Part shown: positions 8,592 to 16,306 of the stretch, in pieces | Position numbering within the stretch: the stretch's first letter is position 1 | Layout of the letters: every line of letters starts with the position of its first letter | NCBI GenBank assembly: GCA_964370795.1 | Contig: CAYJME010000045.1 | Span: forward strand, 1 to 18,889 | Source of the DNA: JAHFOW01 sp964370795 | Lineage (GTDB): Bacteria > Planctomycetota > Brocadiia > Brocadiales > Brocadiaceae | Direction: 5' to 3' | DNA length: 18,889 bases | Program-made: the position numbers and the translations under genes | The notes under the pieces: model-generated | The model's input: only the letters and a program-made list of their open reading frames with translations | Told to the model about the DNA's origin: nothing | Database searches by the model: none

Positions 8592-8801
8592 AAGTTTTGT
8601 ATACAAACAGTAATCCCCCATAAAGATGACAAAAATCATTCCCACTTCACAATAAAATAATAAAATAATAAAAATATCTTCTAAGTGGTAAATTACAGTG
8701 GTACTTAAAAATTAAGATAACATTATCCGGTTATCCTCATTGAACTAAACACCCGCTCCCTGATTTCACAAATGAAATGGTATTTTCACATATATAACCC
8801 A
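8592..8801 (-). other. Intergenic region between the M1 peptidase and the cupredoxin gene, with palindrome
   Basis: This 210-nt AT-rich region probably holds the start signals of the cupredoxin/diheme/octaheme unit. It contains a perfect 12-bp palindrome TTTGTATACAAA (8596-8607) just before the ATG, short AATAAAATAAT direct repeats at about 8651-8675, and a 6-bp inverted repeat near 8763-8778 without a T run. No clear terminator for the M1 peptidase gene was found. Confidence 0.4.
8665..8692 (-). promoter_or_regulatory. Weak candidate promoter for the cupredoxin/diheme/octaheme unit
   Basis: On the minus strand TTTACC (8687-8692, 4 of 6 to TTGACA) and TATTAT (8665-8670, 5 of 6 to TATAAT) are separated by 16 nt, about 75 nt before the probable start at 8591. 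The region is very AT-rich, so chance matches are likely. Confidence 0.25.
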
Positions 8802-10946
8802 TCATTTTTTGATATACCTTTTGAGTGGACTATCAGTTACGGCAAAAATTCCTTTATCGATATTCTTGCCCTCTTTGAATACAAGGTAGCTATACTTCCC
8901 ATATCGGGGGATTTTATATGCCAGATTTTTTATCGTATCCGAATCGAAACCTAAAAACAAGGTAATACCTTTTTCTCCGTTGCCGGGATTTCTCAAGGTT
9001 ATGAGAAATGCATCGCCTTTATTATGATACGACACATCATTTACCGCAAATCCACCCTCTTGAACCGAGAAATCTTTTGGTATGTTTTCTCTGAAAACCT
9101 TCGTTAGCGTGTTTTCCTTTAAACCCCCTAAAATAAAGAGACTTTTTCGAAACATATCCGTGTCCGTTACTTCTGTATCTGCTTTTATGAGGCCTTCATC
9201 CTCTGCAAGAATTTTTGCTAGTTCTTTATATGCTGCTTCTAGAGAGATATCACCACCAGTAGGATATACAATTATCCTATCTTTATCCCCTAATACTAAA
9301 TCTATCGTGGGCGGGATTTCTTCCCGGTAGAGACGCCGAAATACCTCATGGTGGGGATCTATGGCAATGCCTCTGGGTTGTGATTTTGTTTTAATAGAAA
9401 TTTCCTGGGGCGACTCTCTTAATTCGGCAGTAGTAGAAAAGCTTCCATCATCCAATTCCAGAGAAATGGGTAAAAAGAGACGATATGGTGCGCCTCTCTG
9501 GATGATTTCTACCCTGGTGAGCCATTCATCATCGAGTTTTTCGACCTCCGTTTTGCCTAACTCAACCAGGGGCGCCCCCGTCCGGTTTATCCACTGATCA
9601 AAGAACCATGATAAATTTATCTTACAAGTGTCTTCAAATATACCCTGAAGGTCATTCCAACTCGCCTGTTGCCATATCTTTTCCTTGTAAAACCTTTTGA
9701 TAGATTGATAAAACTGTTCGTCGCCGACCATCCGCCTCAACATATGGAGTACCATCGCCGTTTTTCCATAACCAATAGACTGCGTGACCTGGTCATGCCT
9801 GCCGATAAACCTTTTTAATGGTAAATCGTTCTGCTCTGTAACGTAATTCGTATATTTCCGGCAAATATCCCAGCGATGCTCCTGTGCGGCAGCAGCATCC
9901 TTCAATTCTTTATAATAATAGTCTGCCATATAGGCAGTTAACCCCTCGCACCAGTTTCCCTGCGATTCGTCCACAAAGACCGAATTACCCCACCAGTTGT
10001 GTAAGATTTCATGCCCCAGTGAAATGTCCACAATAAAAGGCAGTTTTACAACCGTGCTTCCCAGCAGGGTAAATGAGGGCATACCATACCCCGTCTGGAA
10101 AAAATTTTCAACAATAGCAAATTTTGTATAGGGATAAGGCCCTATTAATTTCTGGTACATGTCCAGATAACGGGTTGTTGCAGCAACATAATTTTTTACT
10201 AAACCCTGATCTTCGGGAAAGAAATATGCATACACATCAATTCCGTTGTGGTTAATGCTCGTTATAATATATTTTCCCGCTACAAGATGACAACCCTCAG
10301 ACACGTTTTTTTCATCCCAGGTTGTGATTGTTTTATCGTCAATTACTTTTTTGCTTACCCGTGCACCCTGTGTTACGGACTCATATCCTGCGGGTGTAAT
10401 AACTGTTATCCGAAAGGTTGCCATTGAATGGGGCATATCAGGATACCACATGCAGGCCGGGCTCAGGTAAACCCCTTCTTCGCTAATAATACCGGTTGTC
10501 CTTCCAACATCCTCCTCTTCTTTTGAATAGGGCGCCACCTGAAGTATCCCTTCATACGCAATATCCAACGGTATCTCTTGCTGTTCCCGCACATCTGACG
10601 GTAAGGCAATTTCTACGTGCTGTACGTTTGAGAAATTTCCCATACCATCACCCTCGCCAGAGATACCTTTTTTAATCAGAAAATCGAACTTCCTCTGTGA
10701 GGAACTCACAGACAGGATGTTAAATGACCCATTGAGAAACAGCATGACTTTTTCAGCATTGTTATGGTGCACCAGCACATGATCTACGGCCGTCAATCTG
10801 TTGTCCTTTATGTGGAGTTCGATCTCCAGATCATGACCGATAAGTTGGTTTTTATGGATATTTCCGGTATCTGCGTTCAACGTGCTCATAGATAACACAA
10901 TGCATACAAACAATAAAACATGTATGATTAACCTTTGATTAAGCAT
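8802..10946 (-). CDS. Exported M1-family zinc metallopeptidase (aminopeptidase N-like)
   Basis: A 714-residue protein with an N-terminal signal peptide (hydrophobic 7-24, probable cut after LNA). The thermolysin-like catalytic centre is HEILHNWWGNS (312-322) with E334 in NWCEGLTAY as third zinc ligand, giving HExxH-x17-E, and GYGKTAMVLHMLRR (392-405) carries the family Tyr. TGYGMPSF (286-293) stands where classical enzymes have GAMEN, so substrate choice may differ from aminopeptidase N. Residues 30-220 form the N-terminal beta domain, and after about 470 comes a beta-rich tail. It probably trims peptides in the periplasm. The ATG at 10946 begins the signal peptide; a longer frame to a TTG at 11003 has no support. 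It lies between two haem-protein genes, separated from the upstream one by a terminator. Confidence 0.9.
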   Translation of the reverse strand: MLNQRLIIHVLLFVCIVLSMSTLNADTGNIHKNQLIGHDLEIELHIKDNRLTAVDHVLVHHNNAEKVMLFLNGSFNILSVSSSQRKFDFLIKKGISGEGDGMGNFSNVQHVEIALPSDVREQQEIPLDIAYEGILQVAPYSKEEEDVGRTTGIISEEGVYLSPACMWYPDMPHSMATFRITVITPAGYESVTQGARVSKKVIDDKTITTWDEKNVSEGCHLVAGKYIITSINHNGIDVYAYFFPEDQGLVKNYVAATTRYLDMYQKLIGPYPYTKFAIVENFFQTGYGMPSFTLLGSTVVKLPFIVDISLGHEILHNWWGNSVFVDESQGNWCEGLTAYMADYYYKELKDAAAAQEHRWDICRKYTNYVTEQNDLPLKRFIGRHDQVTQSIGYGKTAMVLHMLRRMVGDEQFYQSIKRFYKEKIWQQASWNDLQGIFEDTCKINLSWFFDQWINRTGAPLVELGKTEVEKLDDEWLTRVEIIQRGAPYRLFLPISLELDDGSFSTTAELRESPQEISIKTKSQPRGIAIDPHHEVFRRLYREEIPPTIDLVLGDKDRIIVYPTGGDISLEAAYKELAKILAEDEGLIKADTEVTDTDMFRKSLFILGGLKENTLTKVFRENIPKDFSVQEGGFAVNDVSYHNKGDAFLITLRNPGNGEKGITLFLGFDSDTIKNLAYKIPRYGKYSYLVFKEGKNIDKGIFAVTDSPLKRYIKK

Positions 10947-11007
10947 ATTTATGAACCCCAAATATTTTAAACAATTTTGCAAAAATACGTCACCAGGTTT
11001 CAAAAAG

Positions 11008-11044
11008 AAAAAGGCTTAATCCGTGAAAAGGATTAAGCCTTTTT
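11008..11044 (-). terminator. Strong bidirectional terminator
   Basis: A perfect 15-bp inverted repeat (AAAAAGGCTTAATCC at 11008-11022 and its complement at 11030-11044) with a 7-nt loop, flanked by A and T tracts. It lies about 100 nt after the octaheme lipoprotein gene and about 60 nt before the M1 peptidase start. It probably ends the long transcript that comes from the envelope block. Confidence 0.9.
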
Positions 11045-11146
11045 ATAATTTTGCCACAAAACTCAGTGATGAAAGATATCTTATTCCCCCGAAGGAGGAA
11101 TAATTCACCATATTATTTTTTCATAGAGTGTCCATCTGCCAACACA

Positions 11147-12811
11147 TTACTCAGCAAGGCAACCTTCACCTTCATGTTTGCATGCTGATTTGTCCACATC
11201 GCCCGGTTTTCTCTTCCAGCCAAGGAGCATATCGGTATATTCACCATGCTTCCAGAAGTCGTACGCCTTATGCTGTATGCCAACCTGGTTTTCAAGCGCT
11301 TTTATTCTTCTCAGACGACTGGCTTCACCCTTGATCTGGATAAGCCAACGATCCTGTAAAAAGGCGCCTTTACCATAAGTAGCTCCATACATAGCGCCAT
11401 GCGCCATGGCTTTATAAACTGAGTTGGTAATATAAACAAGCATCTCGAATGAAGTACGTTCTATATCAGAAACGTTGAACATCCTCCCCTCACCTCCTAA
11501 CAAGCTGAAGGTGTAATGTCCCGCATAATCTGGCGCTAAATCAGTAGGCATGGGGTCCAACATGCCGTCGTTATACAGATCGGCAACAATTTTCATAGCC
11601 TCACGCCACTTCACAAAACTCACCTTCACAGCTTCATCCATAGCCTCTAACTGGTCTGCTGCAAATCTTGGCGAATGACAACCCTTGCAGGTATTAATCC
11701 AGTTCTGTCTGGATTCCTTAAATTTGGGGGAGCCTCTATCAACGAGGCCTGTACCCATATGGCTATTAATCGTCGACGCCTTCTGTGCATTATGTTCGCC
11801 ATCCTTCATGTGGCAGAATGCGCACGTTGGCGTTTTGTAGTTTGCCGGTTTTAAGGGCTTGGACCAATCCCATGAATGTTGCTCGGATTCGTAAATCATT
11901 CCATGATAGGATTCTCTGTACATTTCATATTCATAATGATCCAAACCCGTGTGACAGATACCGCAATTATTTGGTTTCCTGGCCTCGGCAAGAGAAAAGT
12001 CATGCCTCGTATGACACCCGTCACAGCGATTTTCGGCGATGGCATGGCATGTTGCGCAGGCGGTTACTTCAGCTTCTGGTTTCGAAATCTGCCAGGTAGC
12101 CTCTACTACACTTACATGAAACGCTTGCGTATGTGAGCCGACCTTTCCAGCGCGGTGACCTGCCTTTTGCTCAGGATGGCATTCGCCGCAATGTTGCCAT
12201 GTTGGCATATGCAGTTGCTGGTGATTGTTCCCATGACACTTATCACATCCTACAACACCCTTATCCGTAGATGCGTGTTTGCTCTTTTTCCATTGTGCAA
12301 CAATACCGGGGGTCTGCACCTGATGGCACATAAGACATTCTTCATGTTTAAACTCCCCGGAAACATTCAAATTGGGAGTATAATAATGGTCAGGGTCATA
12401 CCACCTGATAAGCGGCAAGAATTTAAATAACTTCCCAAATTTACCCTCGCCGGGAAACACCTCTTCCGGGGGTGTATACGTGGCAGTTAAACCGCCAGAA
12501 TAAAGATCGCCTGTATTATCAGGCCCAACCTTTCCCCCGCTCAGCGCTGCAACAATTTCCTGTATTGACCTTTTATCTTTCGGATGAGACGCCGTTTCTT
12601 CAACCTTTCCCTTGATGCACACCTTTGCTTCTTCCGGACAAGGCGCTTGCGTCTTTACCTCTTCCTTTTGAACGGCAGCAACTTTCTTTTCTTCCGTCGG
12701 CGGAGCAATAACCTCCGCTGTTTTCACACTGGGCTGTTTACAACCCACATGGACACTGCCAACCAGAGCGCAAATACCAGAAATTGCTACCATTTTCATC
12801 CATTTGTCCAT
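11147..12811 (-). CDS. Octaheme HAO-like cytochrome c, probable lipoprotein with long N-terminal linker
   Basis: A 554-residue protein with eight CxxCH sites starting at C159, C189, C208, C252, C263, C283, C330 and C375, in the same order and spacing pattern as HAO-family octahemes; both window octahemes share the CxxCH-x5-CxxCHTRH block for haems 4-5. A hydrophobic start (7-22) ends in HVGC (C24), an imperfect lipobox, followed by a Lys/Glu/Pro-rich linker to about 85 that also holds C58 and C65. The catalytic domain thus seems tethered to a membrane. The C-terminal helix HGAMYGATYGKGAF (471-484) does not show the expected cross-link Tyr context, so reduction or an altered activity on nitrogen oxides is possible. 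AGGAGG precedes the ATG. The gene follows DUF2249, cupin and DUF1858 genes in an apparent operon and differs strongly from the other octaheme. Its substrate is unknown. Confidence 0.88.
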   Translation of the reverse strand: MDKWMKMVAISGICALVGSVHVGCKQPSVKTAEVIAPPTEEKKVAAVQKEEVKTQAPCPEEAKVCIKGKVEETASHPKDKRSIQEIVAALSGGKVGPDNTGDLYSGGLTATYTPPEEVFPGEGKFGKLFKFLPLIRWYDPDHYYTPNLNVSGEFKHEECLMCHQVQTPGIVAQWKKSKHASTDKGVVGCDKCHGNNHQQLHMPTWQHCGECHPEQKAGHRAGKVGSHTQAFHVSVVEATWQISKPEAEVTACATCHAIAENRCDGCHTRHDFSLAEARKPNNCGICHTGLDHYEYEMYRESYHGMIYESEQHSWDWSKPLKPANYKTPTCAFCHMKDGEHNAQKASTINSHMGTGLVDRGSPKFKESRQNWINTCKGCHSPRFAADQLEAMDEAVKVSFVKWREAMKIVADLYNDGMLDPMPTDLAPDYAGHYTFSLLGGEGRMFNVSDIERTSFEMLVYITNSVYKAMAHGAMYGATYGKGAFLQDRWLIQIKGEASRLRRIKALENQVGIQHKAYDFWKHGEYTDMLLGWKRKPGDVDKSACKHEGEGCLAE

Positions 12812-12833
12812 AATTATTCTCCTCCTCTTGCTG

Positions 12834-13070
12834 TTATTTTTTTGTTATTTCGACCTTCCAGACATCAGGCCCTTGTTCTTTATACATCCAATCCATCTGC
12901 CCGCTCCGTTCGGCATCGAGTTGATATTTTAAAGGCTTTGGATCATGGTCGTTGATCAGCACCATCATCTCTCCCTTTTTCAGGCCATCAAAGGTATTAA
13001 ATATTTTAGGATGCCTTTCTCTGGGCATAATATTTCTTACATCAAGTACAACGGGTTGTTTTTTATCCAT
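12834..13070 (-). CDS. DUF2249 domain protein
   Basis: A 78-residue protein that is essentially one DUF2249 domain: LDVRNIMPRERHPKIF at the start, then a segment with LINDHDPKPLKYQL, then GPDVWKVEI near the end. This family is often found beside genes for nitric oxide and anaerobic redox metabolism (hemerythrin-like and NnrS-type contexts), but its biochemical role is not known. The ATG at 13070 has GGGAG 6-7 nt upstream and fits the domain start; an upstream in-frame start at 13088 adds only MIQGES. It lies 22 nt before the octaheme lipoprotein and 26 nt after cupin B. The conserved His and Asp in NDHDP could bind a metal, which is inference. Confidence 0.85.
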   Translation of the reverse strand: MDKKQPVVLDVRNIMPRERHPKIFNTFDGLKKGEMMVLINDHDPKPLKYQLDAERSGQMDWMYKEQGPDVWKVEITKK

Positions 13071-13096
13071 GCTTTCTCCCTGAATCAAATATGTCG

Positions 13097-13405
13097 TTAC
13101 GGGCGCGGTATAATCGTTGCCATGACAACCATCTGCTCATCGGCCTTTATTCCATGCGCTTCCATACTTTCACTTACAACTAAAGAATCTTGTTTTACTG
13201 TATGTGTTTTATTGCCCACCGTAATAGCTCCTTTTCCGGAAACCACCACCATAACTACCTGTGATTTTACCGTATGGGTGGCTATCTCCTGCCCTTCCTC
13301 CAGGCAAAACAATACTAACCTGGCCTTCTCGCTATCGAATAAAATTTTCGATATATACTTTTCCTGAGAAAATTCAATATGTTCTTTTAAGCTTATCTTT
13401 CCCAT
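13097..13405 (-). CDS. Small single-domain cupin B
   Basis: A 102-residue single cupin. The first cupin motif is LEEGQEIATHTVKSQ with H44, followed by the SGKGAITVG turn (56-64). The second motif region, SLVVSESMEAHG, keeps H84. Only two clear His ligands are present, the motif-1 Glu is replaced, and no partner enzyme domain is attached. It is a clear paralogue of the neighbouring cupin A, and the two can be aligned without gaps through most of their length (both have ExGQEI with His44). The ATG at 13405 has GGGGT 7 nt upstream; a GTG at 13420 would overlap cupin A. A sensor, binding or maturation role in the redox module is possible. The substrate is unknown. Confidence 0.82.
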   Translation of the reverse strand: MGKISLKEHIEFSQEKYISKILFDSEKARLVLFCLEEGQEIATHTVKSQVVMVVVSGKGAITVGNKTHTVKQDSLVVSESMEAHGIKADEQMVVMATIIPRP

Positions 13406-13409
13406 CTGA

Positions 13410-13712
13410 TTACCCCGCACTCATGGCCAAAACCACCATTCTTTCTATACACCTCATTCCCCGCAACGAACCCTCGGGGACGACAATTACCGATCCCTGT
13501 TCCATATCAATCTTTCGATTGTCCAGGGTAAAGACCCCTTTTCCCTCTTTTACATAAAAAATACCAACACTCTGTCCTCCATGTGGAGGAATTTCCTGTC
13601 CAGGTTCCATACAAATAAGAGGAACCTTAACTTTTGGGGAAACGTACAGGATATTCGGAATAAAGTGTTCTTTATTAAATTTTACCTTTTCGTCTAATTG
13701 CAAGGGTTCCAA
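13410..13712 (-). CDS. Small single-domain cupin A
   Basis: A 100-residue cupin that begins 2 nt after the DUF1858 gene and ends 4 nt before cupin B. The first motif is MEPGQEIPPHGGQS with H44, then VKEGKGVFTLD (54-64). At the second motif, PEGSLRGMRC, Arg84 stands where cupin B has His84, so this copy should bind metal poorly or not at all. Both copies share ICMEPGQEI/FCLEEGQEI-type segments, which points to a tandem duplication followed by divergence. A heterodimer in which B carries metal and A is structural is possible. The function is not known. Confidence 0.82.
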   Translation of the reverse strand: MEPLQLDEKVKFNKEHFIPNILYVSPKVKVPLICMEPGQEIPPHGGQSVGIFYVKEGKGVFTLDNRKIDMEQGSVIVVPEGSLRGMRCIERMVVLAMSAG

Positions 13713-13714
13713 GG

Positions 13715-13942
13715 TTATTTACCTGCCTCTTCCTGTTTTGCAGCCTCATTGAGTTCTTTCACAAACTGATCAACGTCTGTATTATGCATCATACAGGCAA
13801 GGTTTACATCTTCCGTGCCAAAGGAGGGACAGTCAAAACACCCCTTTCCAAAATATTTTGCAAAAACAGCCTTTGTAGCCGGATATATTTTCGTGACTTC
13901 CCCCGTCTTCATCTTTTTTGTGATAACAATTTCCCCACCCAT
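13715..13942 (-). CDS. DUF1858 redox-disulfide domain protein
   Basis: A 75-residue protein of the DUF1858 family, small domains found beside hybrid-cluster-protein and other anaerobic redox genes. The family signature is visible: GKGCFDCPSFG (33-42) with C35 and C38 as a CxxC pair, then DVNLAC (C50) and TDVDQFVKELN. These Cys are likely to cycle between dithiol and disulfide or to carry electrons. The ATG at 13942 is preceded by GAGGAGGTG at a good spacing; a GTG at 13957 would overlap that site and is rejected. It is the first gene of the small redox module, 87 nt after the radical SAM gene. Confidence 0.85.
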   Translation of the reverse strand: MGGEIVITKKMKTGEVTKIYPATKAVFAKYFGKGCFDCPSFGTEDVNLACMMHNTDVDQFVKELNEAAKQEEAGK

Positions 13943-14029
13943 ATCACACCTCCTCACATAAAAACCGTGTATTCAAAATACAATCGTCTCAGGCAAACTC
14001 ATGGCGTCTAAACCTGAGGGAAAAACTTC

Positions 14030-15271
14030 TTACCCTACCCCAGCAAGGCTTATTTCCTGGTCTACGGTATCGGCAGAAGGAATGTCTTCTATTCTTACCG
14101 GCAATCTCACGTCTGGAGGAAGCGGGTCGATATATTTCTTTCTGTACGCCTTACTCTGCATACGGCATGTTGGATACCTCTTGCTAAAGTCAGGATGCGT
14201 CACCATCTTTTTCCATATTTCCTGAATAGGCATATCGCGTACATTTCCAAAGTTAATCGGATTAAAATCGCACGGATTAATATCGCCGTATGCCGTCATA
14301 TAGAACTGTGACTGGGCGCCATAGCAACCCACGCCTCTTGGCGAATTAATAATTGACATACAGTTTATCCCCATGGGATGGTTCGATTCATGGAATTTTT
14401 TAGAAATAGCGATCAGATGTTTTCTATCTTCCGCAGTTAATATTTTTGATGTGTCTTTCAGGAATCGTCCCGATGGAATACAATCAAATATAGTCACCTC
14501 TGAGAATCCTTGATCCTGTGCAATCTTGAGAAGCTTTTCCAGTTTTCCCGACATAATACTCTCGCTCGTAGCATACGTGGAAACCCCGGTCAGGATACCC
14601 GCTTTCCTGCAACGTTCAGCGCCTTCAAACGCCTTTTTATAGCAACCAGGCACTGCTCTAAACTCGTCGTGCAGTTCAGACTCGCTGCTATCAATGGAAA
14701 TATTGAGGGAAAATAAACCTGCCCTTGCGAGTTTTTGCACATTTTCTTCGGTTAAAAGCAATCCATTGGTAAATATCATGGATATTGCTTTCGTCTTGTC
14801 AACATACTGAATAAGCTCGTAAAGTTCTTCACGGAGCATGGGTTCTCCGCCTACATAAATAACCAGACTTGCTCCCAGGTCTAATGCGCCATCCACAACG
14901 GTTTTTATTTCATCAACAGTGAGGTCTCTTTTTGTTGGGTCAATGAAAGGATCTGCGCTGCAATGGATGCATTGACACTGGCATTTATGGGTAATAGCGA
15001 GATTCGCCGTAACAGGAAAAGCCATCTTGTACAGCATCATTCTCAATTTTCTTTCCAGAAATCGCATGCCTGCCTGGCTGGGAAACGGCGGGTTATACAG
15101 GTTATATACATGCATGCCGTTAACTTTAGCAATAACTTTCAGGGTATTCAGCTTCTCAAAAAACTGGTCCACATAAGGCTGCAGCATCTTGCCTAAGACA
15201 CCTCCAGCCTTGCCGACGATTTTATTTCCAATAATCTCCGAATCGATATGTAAAAAATCGAATGATGTCAT
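14030..15271 (-). CDS. Radical SAM protein with SPASM-like C-terminal cysteines
   Basis: A 413-residue radical SAM enzyme of unassigned function. The cluster motif is CQCQCIHC with C97, C101 and C104 as CX3CX2C; C99 is an extra Cys inside it. GGEP (141-144) and IFTNG (166-170) are normal SAM-binding motifs. In the C-terminal part, C304, C316 (GCYGAQ), C334 (YGDINPCDFNPINFGN) and C369 resemble a SPASM or twitch auxiliary cluster domain, as in enzymes that modify peptides or tetrapyrroles. Residues 1-85 form an extension with no recognised domain. The ATG overlaps the stop of the Gfo/Idh/MocA gene (ATGA) and GGAGG lies 7 nt upstream, so it is translated with the envelope genes and precedes the redox module. 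Possible roles are modification of the octaheme protein or of a lipid; neither is shown. Confidence 0.88.
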   Translation of the reverse strand: MTSFDFLHIDSEIIGNKIVGKAGGVLGKMLQPYVDQFFEKLNTLKVIAKVNGMHVYNLYNPPFPSQAGMRFLERKLRMMLYKMAFPVTANLAITHKCQCQCIHCSADPFIDPTKRDLTVDEIKTVVDGALDLGASLVIYVGGEPMLREELYELIQYVDKTKAISMIFTNGLLLTEENVQKLARAGLFSLNISIDSSESELHDEFRAVPGCYKKAFEGAERCRKAGILTGVSTYATSESIMSGKLEKLLKIAQDQGFSEVTIFDCIPSGRFLKDTSKILTAEDRKHLIAISKKFHESNHPMGINCMSIINSPRGVGCYGAQSQFYMTAYGDINPCDFNPINFGNVRDMPIQEIWKKMVTHPDFSKRYPTCRMQSKAYRKKYIDPLPPDVRLPVRIEDIPSADTVDQEISLAGVG

Positions 15272-16302
15272 ATTTTATCCTCCGTACCTTGTCTGCGGGA
15301 GAGTTTAAGATTTTTTTCTATCTCATACACAATATCATTTGCAACCTCAATAGCCTTTAAACCCTCTTCACCTGAAACTACAGGCTTTTTGTTTCCAATA
15401 ACGCAATTCACAAACGATTCAAGCTCCCTTTTGAGCGGTTCATAATCGTCAATCTTAATATGTTCCATTTTCAAGAGGTCACCAAAAACGTAACTTTTTA
15501 AATCCGCAATGGTGGAAACATCCATTTTCGTAATGTTTAATGACTGCAACGTAAGTTTTGGCGATTTCTTATATATTAACGCATCTTTTTTTTGATAATC
15601 AATAGAAATATATGAGTCCTCCGAAAACAATCTCATCTTTCGCATGGGGGTTAAGGACACACGACTCGCCGTTACATTCGCCACGCAACCATTCTGAAAC
15701 TGCATACGGACATTAGCAATATCCTCTTTATCCGAGATAACATTCACCCCAATAGCATCAAACTTCTTCACCTTAGAGCCCGTTATGTGCAAGAGAATAT
15801 CAATATCATGGATCATCAAATCCATCACCACTCCAATATCTGCAGAGCGAAAGGTAAAAGGACTCAGGCGATGGCATTCGATAAACCTCGGGTCAATGGA
15901 AAGTTTCTTAATTGCATCAATAATTGGATTGAATCGTTCTATATATCCCGCCTGAAGCACAACCCCCTTTGTCTTACTTATTTCTATCAACTCTTTTGCT
16001 TCGCGTATCGTTCCGGTCATAGGTTTCTCTATCATAACATGTACGCCACGCAGTAAAAAGTCTTTTGCTATGGGGTAGTGAGATTTTGTGGGTACTACAA
16101 TACTTACCGCCGAAACTTTGTCAATGACTTCTTTATAGTCCCCAAAACAACAGGTTTTATGGAATTGTGCAATTTTTTCAGCCTGCTCTTTATGTATATC
16201 TACAACCCCAACTAACTCCACACCCGGCAGTTCAGCATAGATCCTGGCATGTTCTTTCCCCAGATGCCCAACTCCAATGACAGCAACCTTTAATTTTTCC
16301 AT
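15268..16302 (-). CDS. Gfo/Idh/MocA oxidoreductase, possible GnnA-type UDP-GlcNAc 3-dehydrogenase
   Basis: A 344-residue NAD(P)-dependent sugar oxidoreductase. The dinucleotide motif is VIGVGHLGKEHA (8-19), EKPM (92-95) is the family signature, and DLMIHDIDILL (161-171) carries the conserved His and Asp of the active site. It lies 4 nt after lpxA and overlaps the radical SAM gene by 4 nt. In Leptospira and Acidithiobacillus a Gfo/Idh/MocA enzyme, GnnA, near lpxA oxidises UDP-GlcNAc at C3 so that GnnB can add an amino group, giving LpxA an amino sugar and a lipid A with four amide-linked chains. No gnnB-like aminotransferase lies in this window. A role in sugar modification is inferred from position only. 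The ribosome binding site is weak. Confidence 0.88.
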   Translation of the reverse strand: MEKLKVAVIGVGHLGKEHARIYAELPGVELVGVVDIHKEQAEKIAQFHKTCCFGDYKEVIDKVSAVSIVVPTKSHYPIAKDFLLRGVHVMIEKPMTGTIREAKELIEISKTKGVVLQAGYIERFNPIIDAIKKLSIDPRFIECHRLSPFTFRSADIGVVMDLMIHDIDILLHITGSKVKKFDAIGVNVISDKEDIANVRMQFQNGCVANVTASRVSLTPMRKMRLFSEDSYISIDYQKKDALIYKKSPKLTLQSLNITKMDVSTIADLKSYVFGDLLKMEHIKIDDYEPLKRELESFVNCVIGNKKPVVSGEEGLKAIEVANDIVYEIEKNLKLSRRQGTEDKI

Positions 16303-16306
16303 GTAC

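Noticed and set aside
8182..8613. A 143-codon plus-strand open frame
   Set aside because: Antisense shadow of the cupredoxin-like gene, which has a signal peptide and family motifs on the minus strand.
11008..11044. Hairpin considered as a riboswitch or attachment site
   Set aside because: A simple perfect stem with A and T tracts just after a stop codon fits a terminator better than either.
13958..14029. Short inverted repeat (CTCAGG / CCTGAG) between the radical SAM and DUF1858 genes
   Set aside because: The 6-bp arms are 19 nt apart with no T run, so it is neither a terminator nor a convincing regulator site.
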